Below are positions 26,726-35,546 of a DNA stretch of 64,000 nt, piece after piece (positions within the stretch are counted from its first letter, which is position 1; each line of letters opens with the position of its first letter). The position numbers and the translations under genes were made by a program. The stretch spans positions 186,001 to 250,000 of the forward strand of contig CBDFGS010000012.1 of assembly GCA_965247255.1 (NCBI GenBank), in the 5' to 3' direction. The stretch comes from CBDFGS01 sp965247255. GTDB lineage: Bacteria > Chloroflexota > Dehalococcoidia > Lucifugimonadales > CAUZJF01. Under the pieces are notes generated by a model. It was not told where the DNA came from. It made no database searches and saw nothing but the letters and a program-made list of their open reading frames with translations.

Positions 26726-27088
26726 CTACGCTCCTAGCTCATCCAGCCGATCATCGTCGATGCCGAAGTGGTGGGCGACCTCGTGCACCACGGTGTTCCG
26801 CACCTCTTCGATAATCTCGTCGTCGCTAGAGCACACCGACTCTATCGCGTTCTGGTAGAGCGTTATCTTGTCGGGCAGCACCATGCCGTAGTCGTCGCGC
26901 TCGGTGAGAGGGAGACCCTCGTACAGCCCCAGCAGCAGCTCGTCTTCGTCTAGCGCGTGGCCCGCGAGGTCCTCTTTGGAGTGCCAGTCCTCGACCACGA
27001 TGTCAACGTTGGCGAGATGGCCCCGGAATGCGTCCGGTATCCCGTCGACAGCCTGGCGGACCAGCCCTTCGAAATGGCGCCTTTCCAT
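26726..27088 (-). CDS. small zincin-like metallopeptidase family protein
   Basis: A 120-residue protein of the minimal metallopeptidase-like family (DUF1025 type), recognised by VVHEVAHHFGIDDDRLDELG at the C-terminus, where HExxH-type histidines and a downstream aspartate would bind zinc. The preceding VLPDKITLYQNAIE and YEGLPLTERDDYGMVLPD segments are also family-typical. The open frame continues upstream to 27319, but those residues are low in structure and overlap the divergent gene at 27207; ATG 27088 (MERRHFEGLVRQ) matches the usual start. The biological substrate of the family is unknown. Confidence 0.85.
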   Translation of the reverse strand: MERRHFEGLVRQAVDGIPDAFRGHLANVDIVVEDWHSKEDLAGHALDEDELLLGLYEGLPLTERDDYGMVLPDKITLYQNAIESVCSSDDEIIEEVRNTVVHEVAHHFGIDDDRLDELGA

Positions 27089-27206
27089 ACGGCCCAGTGT
27101 AGCAGAAGGACCGCACGTGACTCCGCGTGATTTTGAACTCCCGTCCCTGCTGCTAAGATGTCGGCAATAAGGCCTGATACAGACCGGAGATAAGGGAGCA
27201 CCACCA

Positions 27207-28337
27207 ATGGGCGATACGAAGTACCGGGTAGGCGTGATAGGCGTGGGTAGACAGGGCACCCACCACGCCCGTGCATACCAGATCAATCCCTCGTGCGAGG
27301 TCGTGGCCGGCGCCGACACCGACCAGGAGAACCTCGACCTGTTCTGTGAGCGCTTTGGCGTCCCCGGCTACAGCAGCTACGAAGAGATGCTGGACAAAGA
27401 GAGCATCGACATCGCTGCACCCGTCCTGCCCGTCAAGGTGAACCCGGACGCGATAGTCACGGCGGCCCGAGCCGGCGTCAAGGCGGTCTTCTGCGAGAAG
27501 CCCCTGTGCGCCAGCCTCGAAGACGCCGATCGCTGCGTTGAGGAGTGCCGTTCACATGGCGTCGTTTTCTACGGGGGCCACACCTTCCGCAACATGCCTC
27601 AGCTTCAGAAGGCGCGAGAGATGATAGAGGCGGGCGAGATCGGCGAGGTGCAGAGCATCGAGCTGTACGATGGCAACGGCCAGGGCGGCTGCCACTCGAT
27701 CAGCGTCGTCCGCATGTTTCTGAGCGACGCCGACGCAGACTGGGTCGTCGGGTGGGTATCCGGGGACCCGCACAGCGACTGGGAAGGCGACCGCCTCCGT
27801 GAGGCTGAGGGCAAAGGGGGGTTCGGCAATATTGGAGGCTACATCCGGTTCGACAACGGGCTCGAGTGCTTCAGCCACTACAACGCCGCAAAGCGCGGAA
27901 TTCAGGTCATCGGCAGCAAGGGCAGCTTCGAAACCGACTGGCGAAGCTTCCGGTTCCATAAGGTCCCCGACGGAGCGGAAGGGCGCTTCTTGGCCGACTA
28001 CGAGGAAGTCCCCGGTATCCTCCCGGACGTTAAGCAAAGGCACCGGGACGAGGAGGGCTGGCTGACGCCCGGCGAGAGGCTGGCGGCCACGGTTCAGTGG
28101 GTCGTCGACTCCATCGAGACGGGTACGCCACCGACATGCAGCGGGAACGACCTGCGCAAGTCGCTCGAAATTTGCATCGCGATGAGAGAGTCACATCGCA
28201 AGGGGCACGCCCCCATCAAGCTCCCGCTAGAGGACCGCAGCCTCACGATGCTACCCGAGACGTACCGTTGGCATTACAAGAAGGACGTGCTTGGCCGGGA
28301 ACGTTACATGGAGGATATGGCACAGCACAAGAAGTAA
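27207..28337 (+). CDS. Gfo/Idh/MocA-family oxidoreductase
   Basis: A 376-residue NAD(P)-dependent oxidoreductase acting on a sugar, inositol or related polyol. The Rossmann turn is VGVIGVGRQGTHHARAY (from residue 7) and the family lysine is in AVFCEKPLCASLEDA. The C-terminal substrate domain has GGYIRFDNGLECFSHY. AAGGGAG precedes ATG 27207. It closely resembles the protein encoded at 50252-51412 along its length, including the end (LEDRSLTMLPETYRWHYKKD here, IEDRSISMLPEKMRWFYKKT there), so the two are paralogues. No transporter or kinase lies next to it, so the substrate is open. Confidence 0.9.
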   Translation: MGDTKYRVGVIGVGRQGTHHARAYQINPSCEVVAGADTDQENLDLFCERFGVPGYSSYEEMLDKESIDIAAPVLPVKVNPDAIVTAARAGVKAVFCEKPLCASLEDADRCVEECRSHGVVFYGGHTFRNMPQLQKAREMIEAGEIGEVQSIELYDGNGQGGCHSISVVRMFLSDADADWVVGWVSGDPHSDWEGDRLREAEGKGGFGNIGGYIRFDNGLECFSHYNAAKRGIQVIGSKGSFETDWRSFRFHKVPDGAEGRFLADYEEVPGILPDVKQRHRDEEGWLTPGERLAATVQWVVDSIETGTPPTCSGNDLRKSLEICIAMRESHRKGHAPIKLPLEDRSLTMLPETYRWHYKKDVLGRERYMEDMAQHKK

Positions 28338-28406
28338 GAATCTAGGACTGTGCGGAGGCCTTCGTGGCCCAGCGGGCGCCGAGAACGTCGTCGCGTGATC
28401 CCACTA

Positions 28407-28661
28407 TCAGCCTATGATCCGCACCGTTACCCTGAATCGGCGTACCGCGCAGCTCTGGCGAAGCTCAGTGAATTGAACGACCTGGGCTCGTCCCCGGGCT
28501 GCCACGTCCTTGAGCACCGCGCCCACCCTGGGAATCGCCTCGTCCTGGGCTCGGTTTAGGTGGCCGAGCGGCTCATCGTTCTCCGAGACTAGAAACCAGG
28601 CGGCAGCGACCTCTTCGGACAATTGGGCTCCAGTGAACTGAGAGGTTGGGCCGATGGTCAC
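28407..28661 (-). CDS. doubtful small protein, possible lipoprotein remnant
   Basis: This lies in a 396-bp stretch (28338-28733) with no other gene. The minus-strand frame gives 84 residues from a GTG (MTIGPTSQFTGAQLSEEVAA). The frame is open further upstream and reads PLLALAACVTIGPTSQ, which has the form of a lipoprotein signal with lipobox LAAC, but no start codon is found in front of it. The middle (AWFLVSENDEPLGHLNRAQD) is protein-like. It may be the remains of a lipoprotein gene whose 5' end was lost. I would not rely on it being expressed. Confidence 0.25.
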   Translation of the reverse strand: MTIGPTSQFTGAQLSEEVAAAWFLVSENDEPLGHLNRAQDEAIPRVGAVLKDVAARGRAQVVQFTELRQSCAVRRFRVTVRIIG

Positions 28662-28733
28662 GCAAGCTGCAAGAGCAAGGAGCGGCGATCGAGAACGTAC
28701 AGGGGGGGAAGCGGCGAGACCCGGTGGACCGGA

Positions 28734-28922
28734 CTAATATGCCTTTTTCTGGGTTTTCCAGAAGGCCATTACCATGGCAACGACCCAGCCGATCCCTGTC
28801 CAGCCGGCGAGCAGGTTCATCAGAAACACGTCGGACTTGATGGTCGTTTTCCTCACCGCCGCAACTATCGTCGGCAGGAAGTACACCACGAACAATATCA
28901 ACAAAAAGATATTGCCTTGCAT
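28734..28922 (-). CDS. superinfection-immunity-type small membrane protein
   Basis: A 62-residue protein with two membrane segments: residues 4-22 (NIFLLILFVVYFLPTIVAA) and 36-54. The second contains LLAGWTGIGWVVAMVMAFW, the hallmark of the superinfection immunity protein family (phage T4 Imm type; many chromosomal members have no known phage role). The start ATG 28922 has an AGGTGA site. It is divergent from ftsH, with 217 bp between them. In T4 the homologue blocks DNA entry by a second phage; whether this copy does so is unknown. Confidence 0.8.
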   Translation of the reverse strand: MQGNIFLLILFVVYFLPTIVAAVRKTTIKSDVFLMNLLAGWTGIGWVVAMVMAFWKTQKKAY

Positions 28923-29053
28923 TACTTCACCTGTATCTTGGGGTCATACCGGCGGAGGGCGGCGCCGCCGTTCCTGACTCGGTTTTGGGCTGCCGGAAGT
29001 ATAACACACATGGGTTGGCTCTCCGTGGACGCCCAGACGCCCACTCTATCACT

Positions 29054-29082
29054 TTGCGCGTGCCCGCCTTTTCGGGTAATAT
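29054..29082 (+). promoter_or_regulatory. predicted sigma-70 promoter for ftsH
   Basis: TTGCGC (29054-29059), a 17-bp spacer and TAATAT (29077-29082), 58 bp before the ftsH ATG. Confidence 0.5.
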
Positions 29083-29139
29083 GGAAGTAGTAGGAATCCC
29101 CTTTATACCCCATAGGGCTCGACCAGCCCGAGAGGCGCC

Positions 29140-30993
29140 ATGAACGCGCGCTGGATGCGCAACAGCTTCATCTATCTCCTCATCGTCGTTGCGGTGGTCG
29201 CCATCTTCTTCACCCTTTTCTCCGACATCAGCGGAGGCCAGGGAGAGATCCCGATATCCGAGGCTATCGATATGGCCCGGCGAGGGAGCATCGAGACCAT
29301 CGAGTTACACGGCGACTCCCTGACTATCCTCACCACACGCCAGGAGACGTACACTACTCGGAAGGAAGAGGGGTCGAGCATCTTCACCATGCTGCAGGAG
29401 GCGGGCGTCGACCCGTTCGGCAGCAACCCCCAGGTGGTCGTCAGGGGCTCAAGCGGCCTCGGAAGCATCTTCGCGATCCTCCTGCAGTTCCTCCCTCTAA
29501 TATTCTTCGGTGCAGTCCTGTTCTTCATGATGAGGCAGGCTCAAGGCAATACGAACCAGACGTTCAGCTTTGGCCGCAGCCGCGCCCGAATGCTTGTAGG
29601 TAACCAGCCCTCCGTAAATTTCACCGACGTCGCAGGCGTCGACGAAGCCAAGATGGAGCTGGAAGAGGTAGTTGAATTCCTGAAATTCCCCGAGCGGTTC
29701 CTCACTCTCGGGGCGCGAATTCCCAGGGGCGTCCTGCTCGTAGGGCCCCCCGGCACCGGAAAGACCCTGCTGGCCCGCGCGGTAGCAGGTGAGGCCGCGG
29801 TTCCCTTCTTCTCCATCAGCGGAAGTGAGTTTGTGGAGATGTTCGTCGGCGTCGGCGCGTCTCGAGTCCGCGATCTCTTCGATCAGGCCAAGAGGAACTC
29901 GCCGTGCATCGTCTTCGTCGACGAGATAGACGCGGTGGGTCGACATCGGGGCGCTGGGCTCGGCGGAGGACACGACGAGCGAGAGCAGACCCTCAACCAG
30001 ATACTGGTCGAGATGGACGGCTTCGACACCAGCGTCAACGTCATCGTCGTCGCCGCCACAAACCGGCCGGATATCCTCGACCCGGCGCTCCTGCGTCCGG
30101 GCCGTTTCGACCGCCGCGTTATACTCGACAACCCCGATATTCGGGGCCGGACTGAGATTCTGCAGGTCCACTCCAAAGGTAAACCCTTGGATGAGGACGT
30201 CGACCTGGAGCGAGTGGCGAAGGGGACGCCTGGCTTCAGTGGCGCCGACCTCGCCAACCTCGTGAACGAGTCGGCAATACTGGCGGCCCGCCGGAAGAAG
30301 ACCACGATCACATATGACGAGTTCGACGAGTCGATCGACAGGGTGCAGGCCGGCCCCGAGCGTAGGTCCAGAGTCATATCTGAGCATCAGAAAGCGGTGA
30401 CCGCCTGGCACGAGGCCGGGCACGCCCTCGTCGGACATCTCCTGCCCAATGCTGACCCGGTTGCCAAGGTCACAATCATCTCTCGGGGCGCCATGGGCGG
30501 CTACACGAAGTTCCTGCCAGCGGAAGACCGCCACCAGATGACCAAAAGCCAGTTCCTAGACCAGATGGCGATGGCCATGGGCGGGCGGGTATCCGAGGAG
30601 ATTCAGTTCGGCAAAAGTGAGATCACGACCGGGGCCAGCAACGACCTCGAAAAGGCTACTGATCTGGCCCGCCAGATGGTCACGCGCTATGGCATGAGCG
30701 ACAAGCTGGGACCGCGCACCTTCGGCAAACGAGAGGAGCTCATCTTCCTGGGCCGAGAGATATCGGAACAGCGTGACTACAGCGACAGCGTCGCTGAGAC
30801 GATCGACGAGGAAGTCCACACGTTGATCGAAAGCGCGTTCCAGCGGTCTAAGACGCTGCTTACGACGCACAAGTCGAAGCTCGACCAGCTTGCCAGACAC
30901 CTGATCGAACACGAGACCGCCGAGGGTGACATCCTCACCGACCTTCTGAACTCGCCGGTGCCAGACCTGCCGGTGCCTGCAACCGCCGACTAG
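29140..30993 (+). CDS. ftsH: ATP-dependent zinc metalloprotease FtsH
   Basis: A 617-residue membrane-anchored AAA+ protease that removes damaged membrane proteins and regulators. Membrane helices lie at about residues 9-27 and 107-128, with a short periplasmic domain between. The AAA domain has GPPGTGKT (residue about 202), IVFVDEIDAVG and the second region of homology ATNRPDILDPALLRPGRFDR. The zinc site HEAGH is at about residue 425, with the third ligand in the later helix (ASNDLEKATDLAR). Length is normal. It is a single gene with its own promoter and starts with ATG 29140. Confidence 0.97.
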   Translation: MNARWMRNSFIYLLIVVAVVAIFFTLFSDISGGQGEIPISEAIDMARRGSIETIELHGDSLTILTTRQETYTTRKEEGSSIFTMLQEAGVDPFGSNPQVVVRGSSGLGSIFAILLQFLPLIFFGAVLFFMMRQAQGNTNQTFSFGRSRARMLVGNQPSVNFTDVAGVDEAKMELEEVVEFLKFPERFLTLGARIPRGVLLVGPPGTGKTLLARAVAGEAAVPFFSISGSEFVEMFVGVGASRVRDLFDQAKRNSPCIVFVDEIDAVGRHRGAGLGGGHDEREQTLNQILVEMDGFDTSVNVIVVAATNRPDILDPALLRPGRFDRRVILDNPDIRGRTEILQVHSKGKPLDEDVDLERVAKGTPGFSGADLANLVNESAILAARRKKTTITYDEFDESIDRVQAGPERRSRVISEHQKAVTAWHEAGHALVGHLLPNADPVAKVTIISRGAMGGYTKFLPAEDRHQMTKSQFLDQMAMAMGGRVSEEIQFGKSEITTGASNDLEKATDLARQMVTRYGMSDKLGPRTFGKREELIFLGREISEQRDYSDSVAETIDEEVHTLIESAFQRSKTLLTTHKSKLDQLARHLIEHETAEGDILTDLLNSPVPDLPVPATAD

Positions 30994-31038
30994 CCGGACC
31001 CCTCGCGCACACTCAGAGGCAAATGGAGTGCGCCGCGC

Positions 31039-31488
31039 CTACCGCTCAGGCGTCTCCGACCTTCCCCTGATGGCGTCGCCCGCCTGAAGACTCGCCTCCT
31101 CAACGAAGCGCTCCAAGTCCTCGATCTCGTTCTGTGTCTTGGTCAGCGGCTATCTGAGGATATCCCGGCCCTTAGAGACGCGAGCTCTTTCTTCGCCTGC
31201 TCGACCTTCTGGGTTAGCGCCAGCGCCTCCAAATTCCGCCTCCGCTCTAGCGCCGATGGTCTCGAGATGCTCCAAGGTAACCCGGGCCGTGTCCAGTCGT
31301 TCCTGGATTTCAGCCATCATCGTAAGGGAAGCGTCCAGCGGATGACCTCGCACCGCAACGTTGCGGGCGCGTTCTAGCTGCTGCGAGAATTGGAGGGTCT
31401 GAGCGCGAAGCTCGTCCTGCTTGCCCTTTAGAACTGCGACCAGTAGGCGGAGCCGCGCTATCTCCTGGTCCATGCCCTCGATTTCCAT
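31039..31488 (-). pseudogene. coiled-coil protein gene with two offsetting frame changes
   Basis: The intact-looking frame from ATG 31488 gives 112 residues of coiled coil (MDQEIARLRLLVAVLKGKQD, then ERLDTARVTLEHLETIG) and stops at TAG 31150. From about 31233 its sequence loses coiled-coil character (FGGAGANPEGRAGEERA). In the neighbouring frame the same bases read NLEALALTQKVEQAKKELAS, a perfect heptad continuation. From about 31145 the original frame again reads well (LTKTQNEIEDLERFVEE) and ends at 31039. Two small indels of opposite sign would explain this. Either the gene is decayed or the sequence has errors; the undamaged protein would be about 149 residues. Function unknown. Confidence 0.6.
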
Positions 31489-31512
31489 ACCGGGGGCCTA
31501 CGCTGCAGGTCG

Positions 31513-32610
31513 TCAGGCCACCACAGCCCTAAAGCCCACCCGGGGCAGCACACCGGCCAGAGCGTCCATGACTTCCTGAATCTCCTCAGGCGTGACGTAG
31601 CCCATGTGGCCGATCCGGAATATCTTGTCCTTCAGCGACTCCTGTCCCGCGGCGAGCTCTACCTGATAGTCCTGGCGCAGCACCGCTATCAGCTCCGAGA
31701 CGTCGACGCCGTCTGGAACACGCACCGCCGTCACTGTATCCGACGCTACGCGCTCGTCGGGGAACAGCGAGAGCCCCAGAGCCTTTACGCCGTCCCTCGC
31801 CATCCGCGCTATCTCGGCGTGCCTTTCGATGATTCGGGCTAGCCCCTCGTCTGCGACCTTCTGCAAGGCGAGGTCCAGCGCGAAGAAGACCGAGATCGCC
31901 GGCGTGTACGGCGGCTGCCCGATCTCAAGGTAACGCCTATATTCGGCGAGGTCGAAGTAGTAGCGGGGCATCGTGGCCTGCCCATGCGCCTGCCACGCCC
32001 TCTCGCTGAAACTGATGAACGCCAGCCCGGGAGGCAACATCCAGCCCTTCTGAGACGCGGTGGCCACTACATCGCATCCCCATTCGTCGGTCTTCAGCGG
32101 AAGTGAGCACACGCTGCTCACGCCGTCCACCAGCAGCAGCTTATCGAACTCGCCCTTCGCCACTGCCGCGATAGCCTCCAAATCGTTGGCGACGCCCGTG
32201 GACGTCTCATTGTGCGTTACTAACACCGCTTTGAGTGACGAGTCCGCCTGGAGCGCCTTCCGCAATTCTTCAGGGTCCACGGCGCTGCCCAGTGGGAAGT
32301 CGAGCATAGTAACCTCAGCTCCGAACCTCCGGGCGATCTCTCCGAACCTGGCTCCGAATGAGCCGACAGAGGCGCATAGCACCTTGTCCCCTGGCGACAG
32401 GGTGTTGACTACGGTAGCCTCCATAGCCCCAGTACCTGACGCGGTCAGGACGTAGACGTCGCCGTCGGTCTCGAACACCTGCTTGAGCCGGTCCGTAATT
32501 CTGTAAAGAATCTCTTTGAAAAGGGGCCCCCGGTGGTTGATCATCGGCCCCGCCATGGCTTCGAGGATGTCGTCAGGCACGGGTATCGGACCAGGCAGTC
32601 GCAAGTTCAA
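31513..32610 (-). CDS. class V PLP-dependent aminotransferase (alanine-glyoxylate/serine-pyruvate type)
   Basis: A 365-residue fold-type I aminotransferase. It begins MNLRLPGPIPVPDDILEAMA, the usual opening of the alanine:glyoxylate and serine:pyruvate aminotransferases and of the large subunit of soluble hydrogenase homologues. The PLP lysine is in ATASQKGWMLPPGLAF, preceded by the aspartate in LLVDGVSSVCSLP. GTGAMEATVVNTLSPGD contacts the cofactor phosphate. I chose TTG 32610 because GGAGG lies 8 bp upstream; the frame is also open to GTG 32670, which lacks a good site. It would supply glycine or serine and remove glyoxylate; the exact donor pair is uncertain. Confidence 0.88.
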   Translation of the reverse strand: MNLRLPGPIPVPDDILEAMAGPMINHRGPLFKEILYRITDRLKQVFETDGDVYVLTASGTGAMEATVVNTLSPGDKVLCASVGSFGARFGEIARRFGAEVTMLDFPLGSAVDPEELRKALQADSSLKAVLVTHNETSTGVANDLEAIAAVAKGEFDKLLLVDGVSSVCSLPLKTDEWGCDVVATASQKGWMLPPGLAFISFSERAWQAHGQATMPRYYFDLAEYRRYLEIGQPPYTPAISVFFALDLALQKVADEGLARIIERHAEIARMARDGVKALGLSLFPDERVASDTVTAVRVPDGVDVSELIAVLRQDYQVELAAGQESLKDKIFRIGHMGYVTPEEIQEVMDALAGVLPRVGFRAVVA

Positions 32611-32792
32611 GGGCAATTCCTCCCGCGAACAGAGATCGTATCGGGCACCCTGGGTCCCGACTCCTACCACCTATCACCCTGAGTCCCGCTTCGCGGCGAG
32701 GGGCCTAAAGAGCGCGAGCGGCTCGAGGAATCCGATGATGACGCCCCGAGAGCACCACTACTGAATCGCCGCCGTAGCTTTGCGACCGCGGT

Positions 32793-32826
32793 CCTTAGAT
32801 TCCTCGCTGATCTCGGAATGACATTA
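32793..32826. repeat. dispersed-repeat-like sequence in a 365-bp spacer
   Basis: The spacer 32611-32975 contains no gene that I can support. At 32793-32826 it has TTAGATTCCTCGCT followed by CTCGGAATGAC, a pattern I know as a common interspersed element in spacers of Dehalococcoidia and other bacteria. A further imperfect repeat GTCCCGCT...GAG recurs at about 32684 and 32872. I see no T-box or terminator. Confidence 0.4.
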
Positions 32827-32975
32827 CCTACACCACTCCCGCCATCATGGCGGACTCATCGCCTCGGTCTCGTCCCGCTGAGTCCCGACGCTTTAGGTCC
32901 CCGACACTCTGAGGCGCAACGCCTCCGTTCTGGCAGACCGAGAAAGGCGTAGGTATCCAGGTATCCTTCAATCGG

Positions 32976-34193
32976 CTATTCCGGCGACGGCTCATACTCA
33001 ATTATCACGGACCGCCTCGTGCCGGATTGAATAAGGCTGCCCGACTCTATCTCAGACGCCGCTATATTCTCCGTGACCGCAATCCCGTTTATCCTGACCG
33101 CGTTCTGGTTTATCAGCCGCTTGGCCTCGCTCGCGCTCTCGGTGAGCTTCGCCTCCACCATTAAATGGCCCAGGCGAAGCTTTCCGTCCGGCGACGGGAG
33201 AGGCCTAGCATAGCGAGGGGCGTCGTCGGGCGCCTCCTTGCGCTGCACCGTTCTCTCAAAGTACTCATCGGCGCCGCGCGCGGCCTCCGGATCGTGGAAC
33301 TGCGACACGAGCTCTCCCGCCAGCCGCTTTTTCAGCTCCATGGGGTTTACCGAGCCGTCACTCAGTGAGGCCCCCATCTCTGCCACCTCGGCGTCCGGTA
33401 TATCCGTCAGCGTCTCGACGTACGTCATGATCGTCGAGTCGGGGAGCGACATGGTCTTGCCGAACATCTCGTTCGGAGGGTCTGCCAACCCTATGTAGTT
33501 ACCCAGGCTCTTGCTCATCTTCTGTACGCCGTCCGTGCCCACCAGGAGCGGCATCAAGAAGCACTGCTGAGGCCGTTGGCCCATCATCGCCTGGAGGTCG
33601 CGCCCCACCAGAAGGTTGAACTTTTGGTCAGTGCCGCCGAACTCCACGTCAGATTCGACGGCGACTGAGTCGTATGCCTGGAGGAGTGGGTATAGGAACT
33701 CCGTGATGGCGATGGGCTGGTTGGCCTTGAACCGCTTCGAAAAGTCCTCTCGCGCCAGGAACTGGGCGACCGTGAACCGGCTGGTAAGTCCAATTACGTC
33801 CGTGAGGGAGAACGGCCCAAACCACTCACTCTGCCACTTGACCTCCGTCCGTTCCCGGTCGACGATCTTGAACAACTGCGCCAGATACGTTTCAGCGTTG
33901 CTATGAACCTGCTCGGCCGTGAGCATCGGCCGGGTCGCCGACTGGCCGCTGGGGTCCCCGATCTGGGCCGTCCAGTCGCCCACGATTACGATGACCGTGT
34001 GGCCAAGCTCCTGAAACTGTCGCAGCTTGCGAAGCCCCACCGCGTGCCCCAGGGTCAAGTCGGGCGCGCTGGGGTCGAAGCCCATCTTTAGGCGAAGCGG
34101 CTTGCCCGCCTCGAGAAGCTCGACGAACTCAGCCTCCACTATGATCTCGACGACCCCTCGCTTTAGCACGAGATCTCGATGCGCCTGGTCCAA
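32976..34193 (-). CDS. tyrS: tyrosyl-tRNA synthetase
   Basis: A 405-residue class I aminoacyl-tRNA synthetase that charges tRNA-Tyr (one such tRNA is at 57361-57448). The HIGH-like motif is DLTLGHAVGLRKL, and KMSKSLGNYIGL is the KMSKS loop. The FDPSAPDLTLGH opening and the C-terminal S4 RNA-binding domain (KRLINQNAVRINGIAVTEN) place it in the TyrZ-like clade common in deep-branching bacteria. Length is normal. It stands alone on the minus strand; I looked for a T-box leader in the 306-bp upstream spacer and found none. Confidence 0.97.
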   Translation of the reverse strand: MDQAHRDLVLKRGVVEIIVEAEFVELLEAGKPLRLKMGFDPSAPDLTLGHAVGLRKLRQFQELGHTVIVIVGDWTAQIGDPSGQSATRPMLTAEQVHSNAETYLAQLFKIVDRERTEVKWQSEWFGPFSLTDVIGLTSRFTVAQFLAREDFSKRFKANQPIAITEFLYPLLQAYDSVAVESDVEFGGTDQKFNLLVGRDLQAMMGQRPQQCFLMPLLVGTDGVQKMSKSLGNYIGLADPPNEMFGKTMSLPDSTIMTYVETLTDIPDAEVAEMGASLSDGSVNPMELKKRLAGELVSQFHDPEAARGADEYFERTVQRKEAPDDAPRYARPLPSPDGKLRLGHLMVEAKLTESASEAKRLINQNAVRINGIAVTENIAASEIESGSLIQSGTRRSVIIEYEPSPE

Positions 34194-34347
34194 GTCTACA
34201 GTCCCCCTCGCCTAGCTTTGAAAATCGCCTCTCTGCCACCATCGGACGGCATCACGTCAATTGAAGTGGCCCCGTCCCTCCCCTTGCAAAAAGGGAGCTT
34301 TGCACAAGAAGTGTCGCTCTGGGAGAACTATCCTGCAACACGATCAG

Positions 34348-34440
34348 AGCCTGTGCGGAGCATGTCGAAGTGACGAACGGTGAGTTTCAAGTTACGTCGT
34401 GGTGAGCCCTTCGGCTTCGCTCAGGACAGGCTTGTCGAAC
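34348..34440. repeat. imperfect inverted dispersed repeat upstream of tyrS
   Basis: The 306-bp spacer 34194-34499 has no gene. It carries GAGCCCTTCGGCTTCGCTC from 34404 continuing to TTGTCGAAC at 34440, a well-known type of spacer repeat. A degenerate copy in the opposite orientation lies at 34348-34380 (AGCCTGTGCGGAGCATGTCG), so the pair could fold into a hairpin. Confidence 0.5.
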
Positions 34441-34499
34441 AACGGCCCCGCATTGCGAGTTTTGGTGCAAAGCCGAAAAAGCGGTTAGGCGAGATTTCA

Positions 34500-35426
34500 T
34501 CAGCTTCGCGCAAGTATCTCCCTGGTCTGGATCACATCCTCGTCGACCTGCCGCTGCAGCGCGACAACGTCGTCGAACTTCCTCTCGTCCCGAAGTCTGC
34601 GCACGAACTCCAGACGCAACCGCTGTCCGTAGAGGTCGCCGCGGAACTCCAACAAGAACGCCTCGACGGCTCGTCCCGCATCGGCAAAAGTGGGGCGTAC
34701 GCCGATACTGGCCGCGGCCATGAATCTTTCGCCGCCGGCGTACGCCCAGGTGGCATAGATCCCATCTCCGGGCACCGCTAGCTCCCCCTCAGTCATGAGG
34801 TTCGCCGTGGGGAAACCGAGCGTTGCACCCCTGCCCTCTCCCGTCACCACCTCTCCCCACAAGCTGAACTGGCGTCCCATTAGACTCGCCACCCGCTCCA
34901 CATCACCTGCTCCCAAAGCCTCTCGTACAGCAGTGCTCGTAATAGGGTTCCCATCATCCGACACCGCCGCGCCGACGATGCTTACGCTGTAGCCGAGCTC
35001 GCGTCCCAGCGACGTGAGTTTCGCGACGTCACCCTCGCGCTTGTAGCCAAGCGCGAAGTCCGGCCCCACCACCAAAGCCCTCATTCGCAGCGTCTGTTGC
35101 AGCAGCGAGACGAACTCGCGGGCCTGGAGCTTTGATAGCGCCTCGTCGAATGTGACTGGGACGACCAGGCTAATACCGAGCCCCTTTAGGAGGTTGATCC
35201 GCTCATCCAGGCTCGAGAGCAGCCTGGGGGCGGAGCCCTCGGTCACAACCGACTCCGGGTGGCCCCGAAATGTGACGATGCCGGGGACGAGGCCCAGCTG
35301 TGCGGATTCCTCAATCAGGCGGGCGATCAGGCGCCGGTGCCCGAGGTGGACGCCGTCGAACACCCCGATACTTAGAACGGAATCCTGCGATGGTGATAGG
35401 CTGGTCAGTTCTTCACGGATACTCAT
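34500..35426 (-). CDS. ribF: bifunctional riboflavin kinase / FAD synthetase
   Basis: A 308-residue enzyme converting riboflavin to FMN and FMN to FAD. The N-terminal FAD synthetase half has the nucleotidyl-transferase motif GVFDGVHLGHRRLI (about residue 22) and VGPDFALGYKREGDV. The C-terminal flavokinase half starts near residue 185 with LWGEVVTGEGRGATLGFPTA and has the late GIYATWAYAGGERFMAA segment. Length is normal for RibF. In many bacteria ribF lies beside truB and rpsO; here neither is adjacent. Confidence 0.95.
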   Translation of the reverse strand: MSIREELTSLSPSQDSVLSIGVFDGVHLGHRRLIARLIEESAQLGLVPGIVTFRGHPESVVTEGSAPRLLSSLDERINLLKGLGISLVVPVTFDEALSKLQAREFVSLLQQTLRMRALVVGPDFALGYKREGDVAKLTSLGRELGYSVSIVGAAVSDDGNPITSTAVREALGAGDVERVASLMGRQFSLWGEVVTGEGRGATLGFPTANLMTEGELAVPGDGIYATWAYAGGERFMAAASIGVRPTFADAGRAVEAFLLEFRGDLYGQRLRLEFVRRLRDERKFDDVVALQRQVDEDVIQTREILARS

Positions 35427-35546
35427 GGTTGAGCTGGTTGTGCCTGCCCTGCAAGGGCGCCGCCTGCCGCGCGCCCAGTTACGATGACAGCGGTGGCGCT
35501 ACCTGACCCCGGCTGTTCTTGATAGCCCTCGGGCCATCCCGCAAAA

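Noticed and set aside
28922..29113. 63-residue minus-strand frame whose TAA overlaps the ATG of the immunity-type gene (TAATG)
   Set aside because: It covers the predicted ftsH promoter, has no good ribosome site and no recognisable fold; the overlap is probably chance.
29497..30534. 345-residue minus-strand frame inside ftsH
   Set aside because: Antisense shadow; no start site or motif.
34194..34499. T-box leader for tyrS
   Set aside because: No T-box sequence or specifier/terminator layout found upstream of tyrS; only a dispersed repeat.
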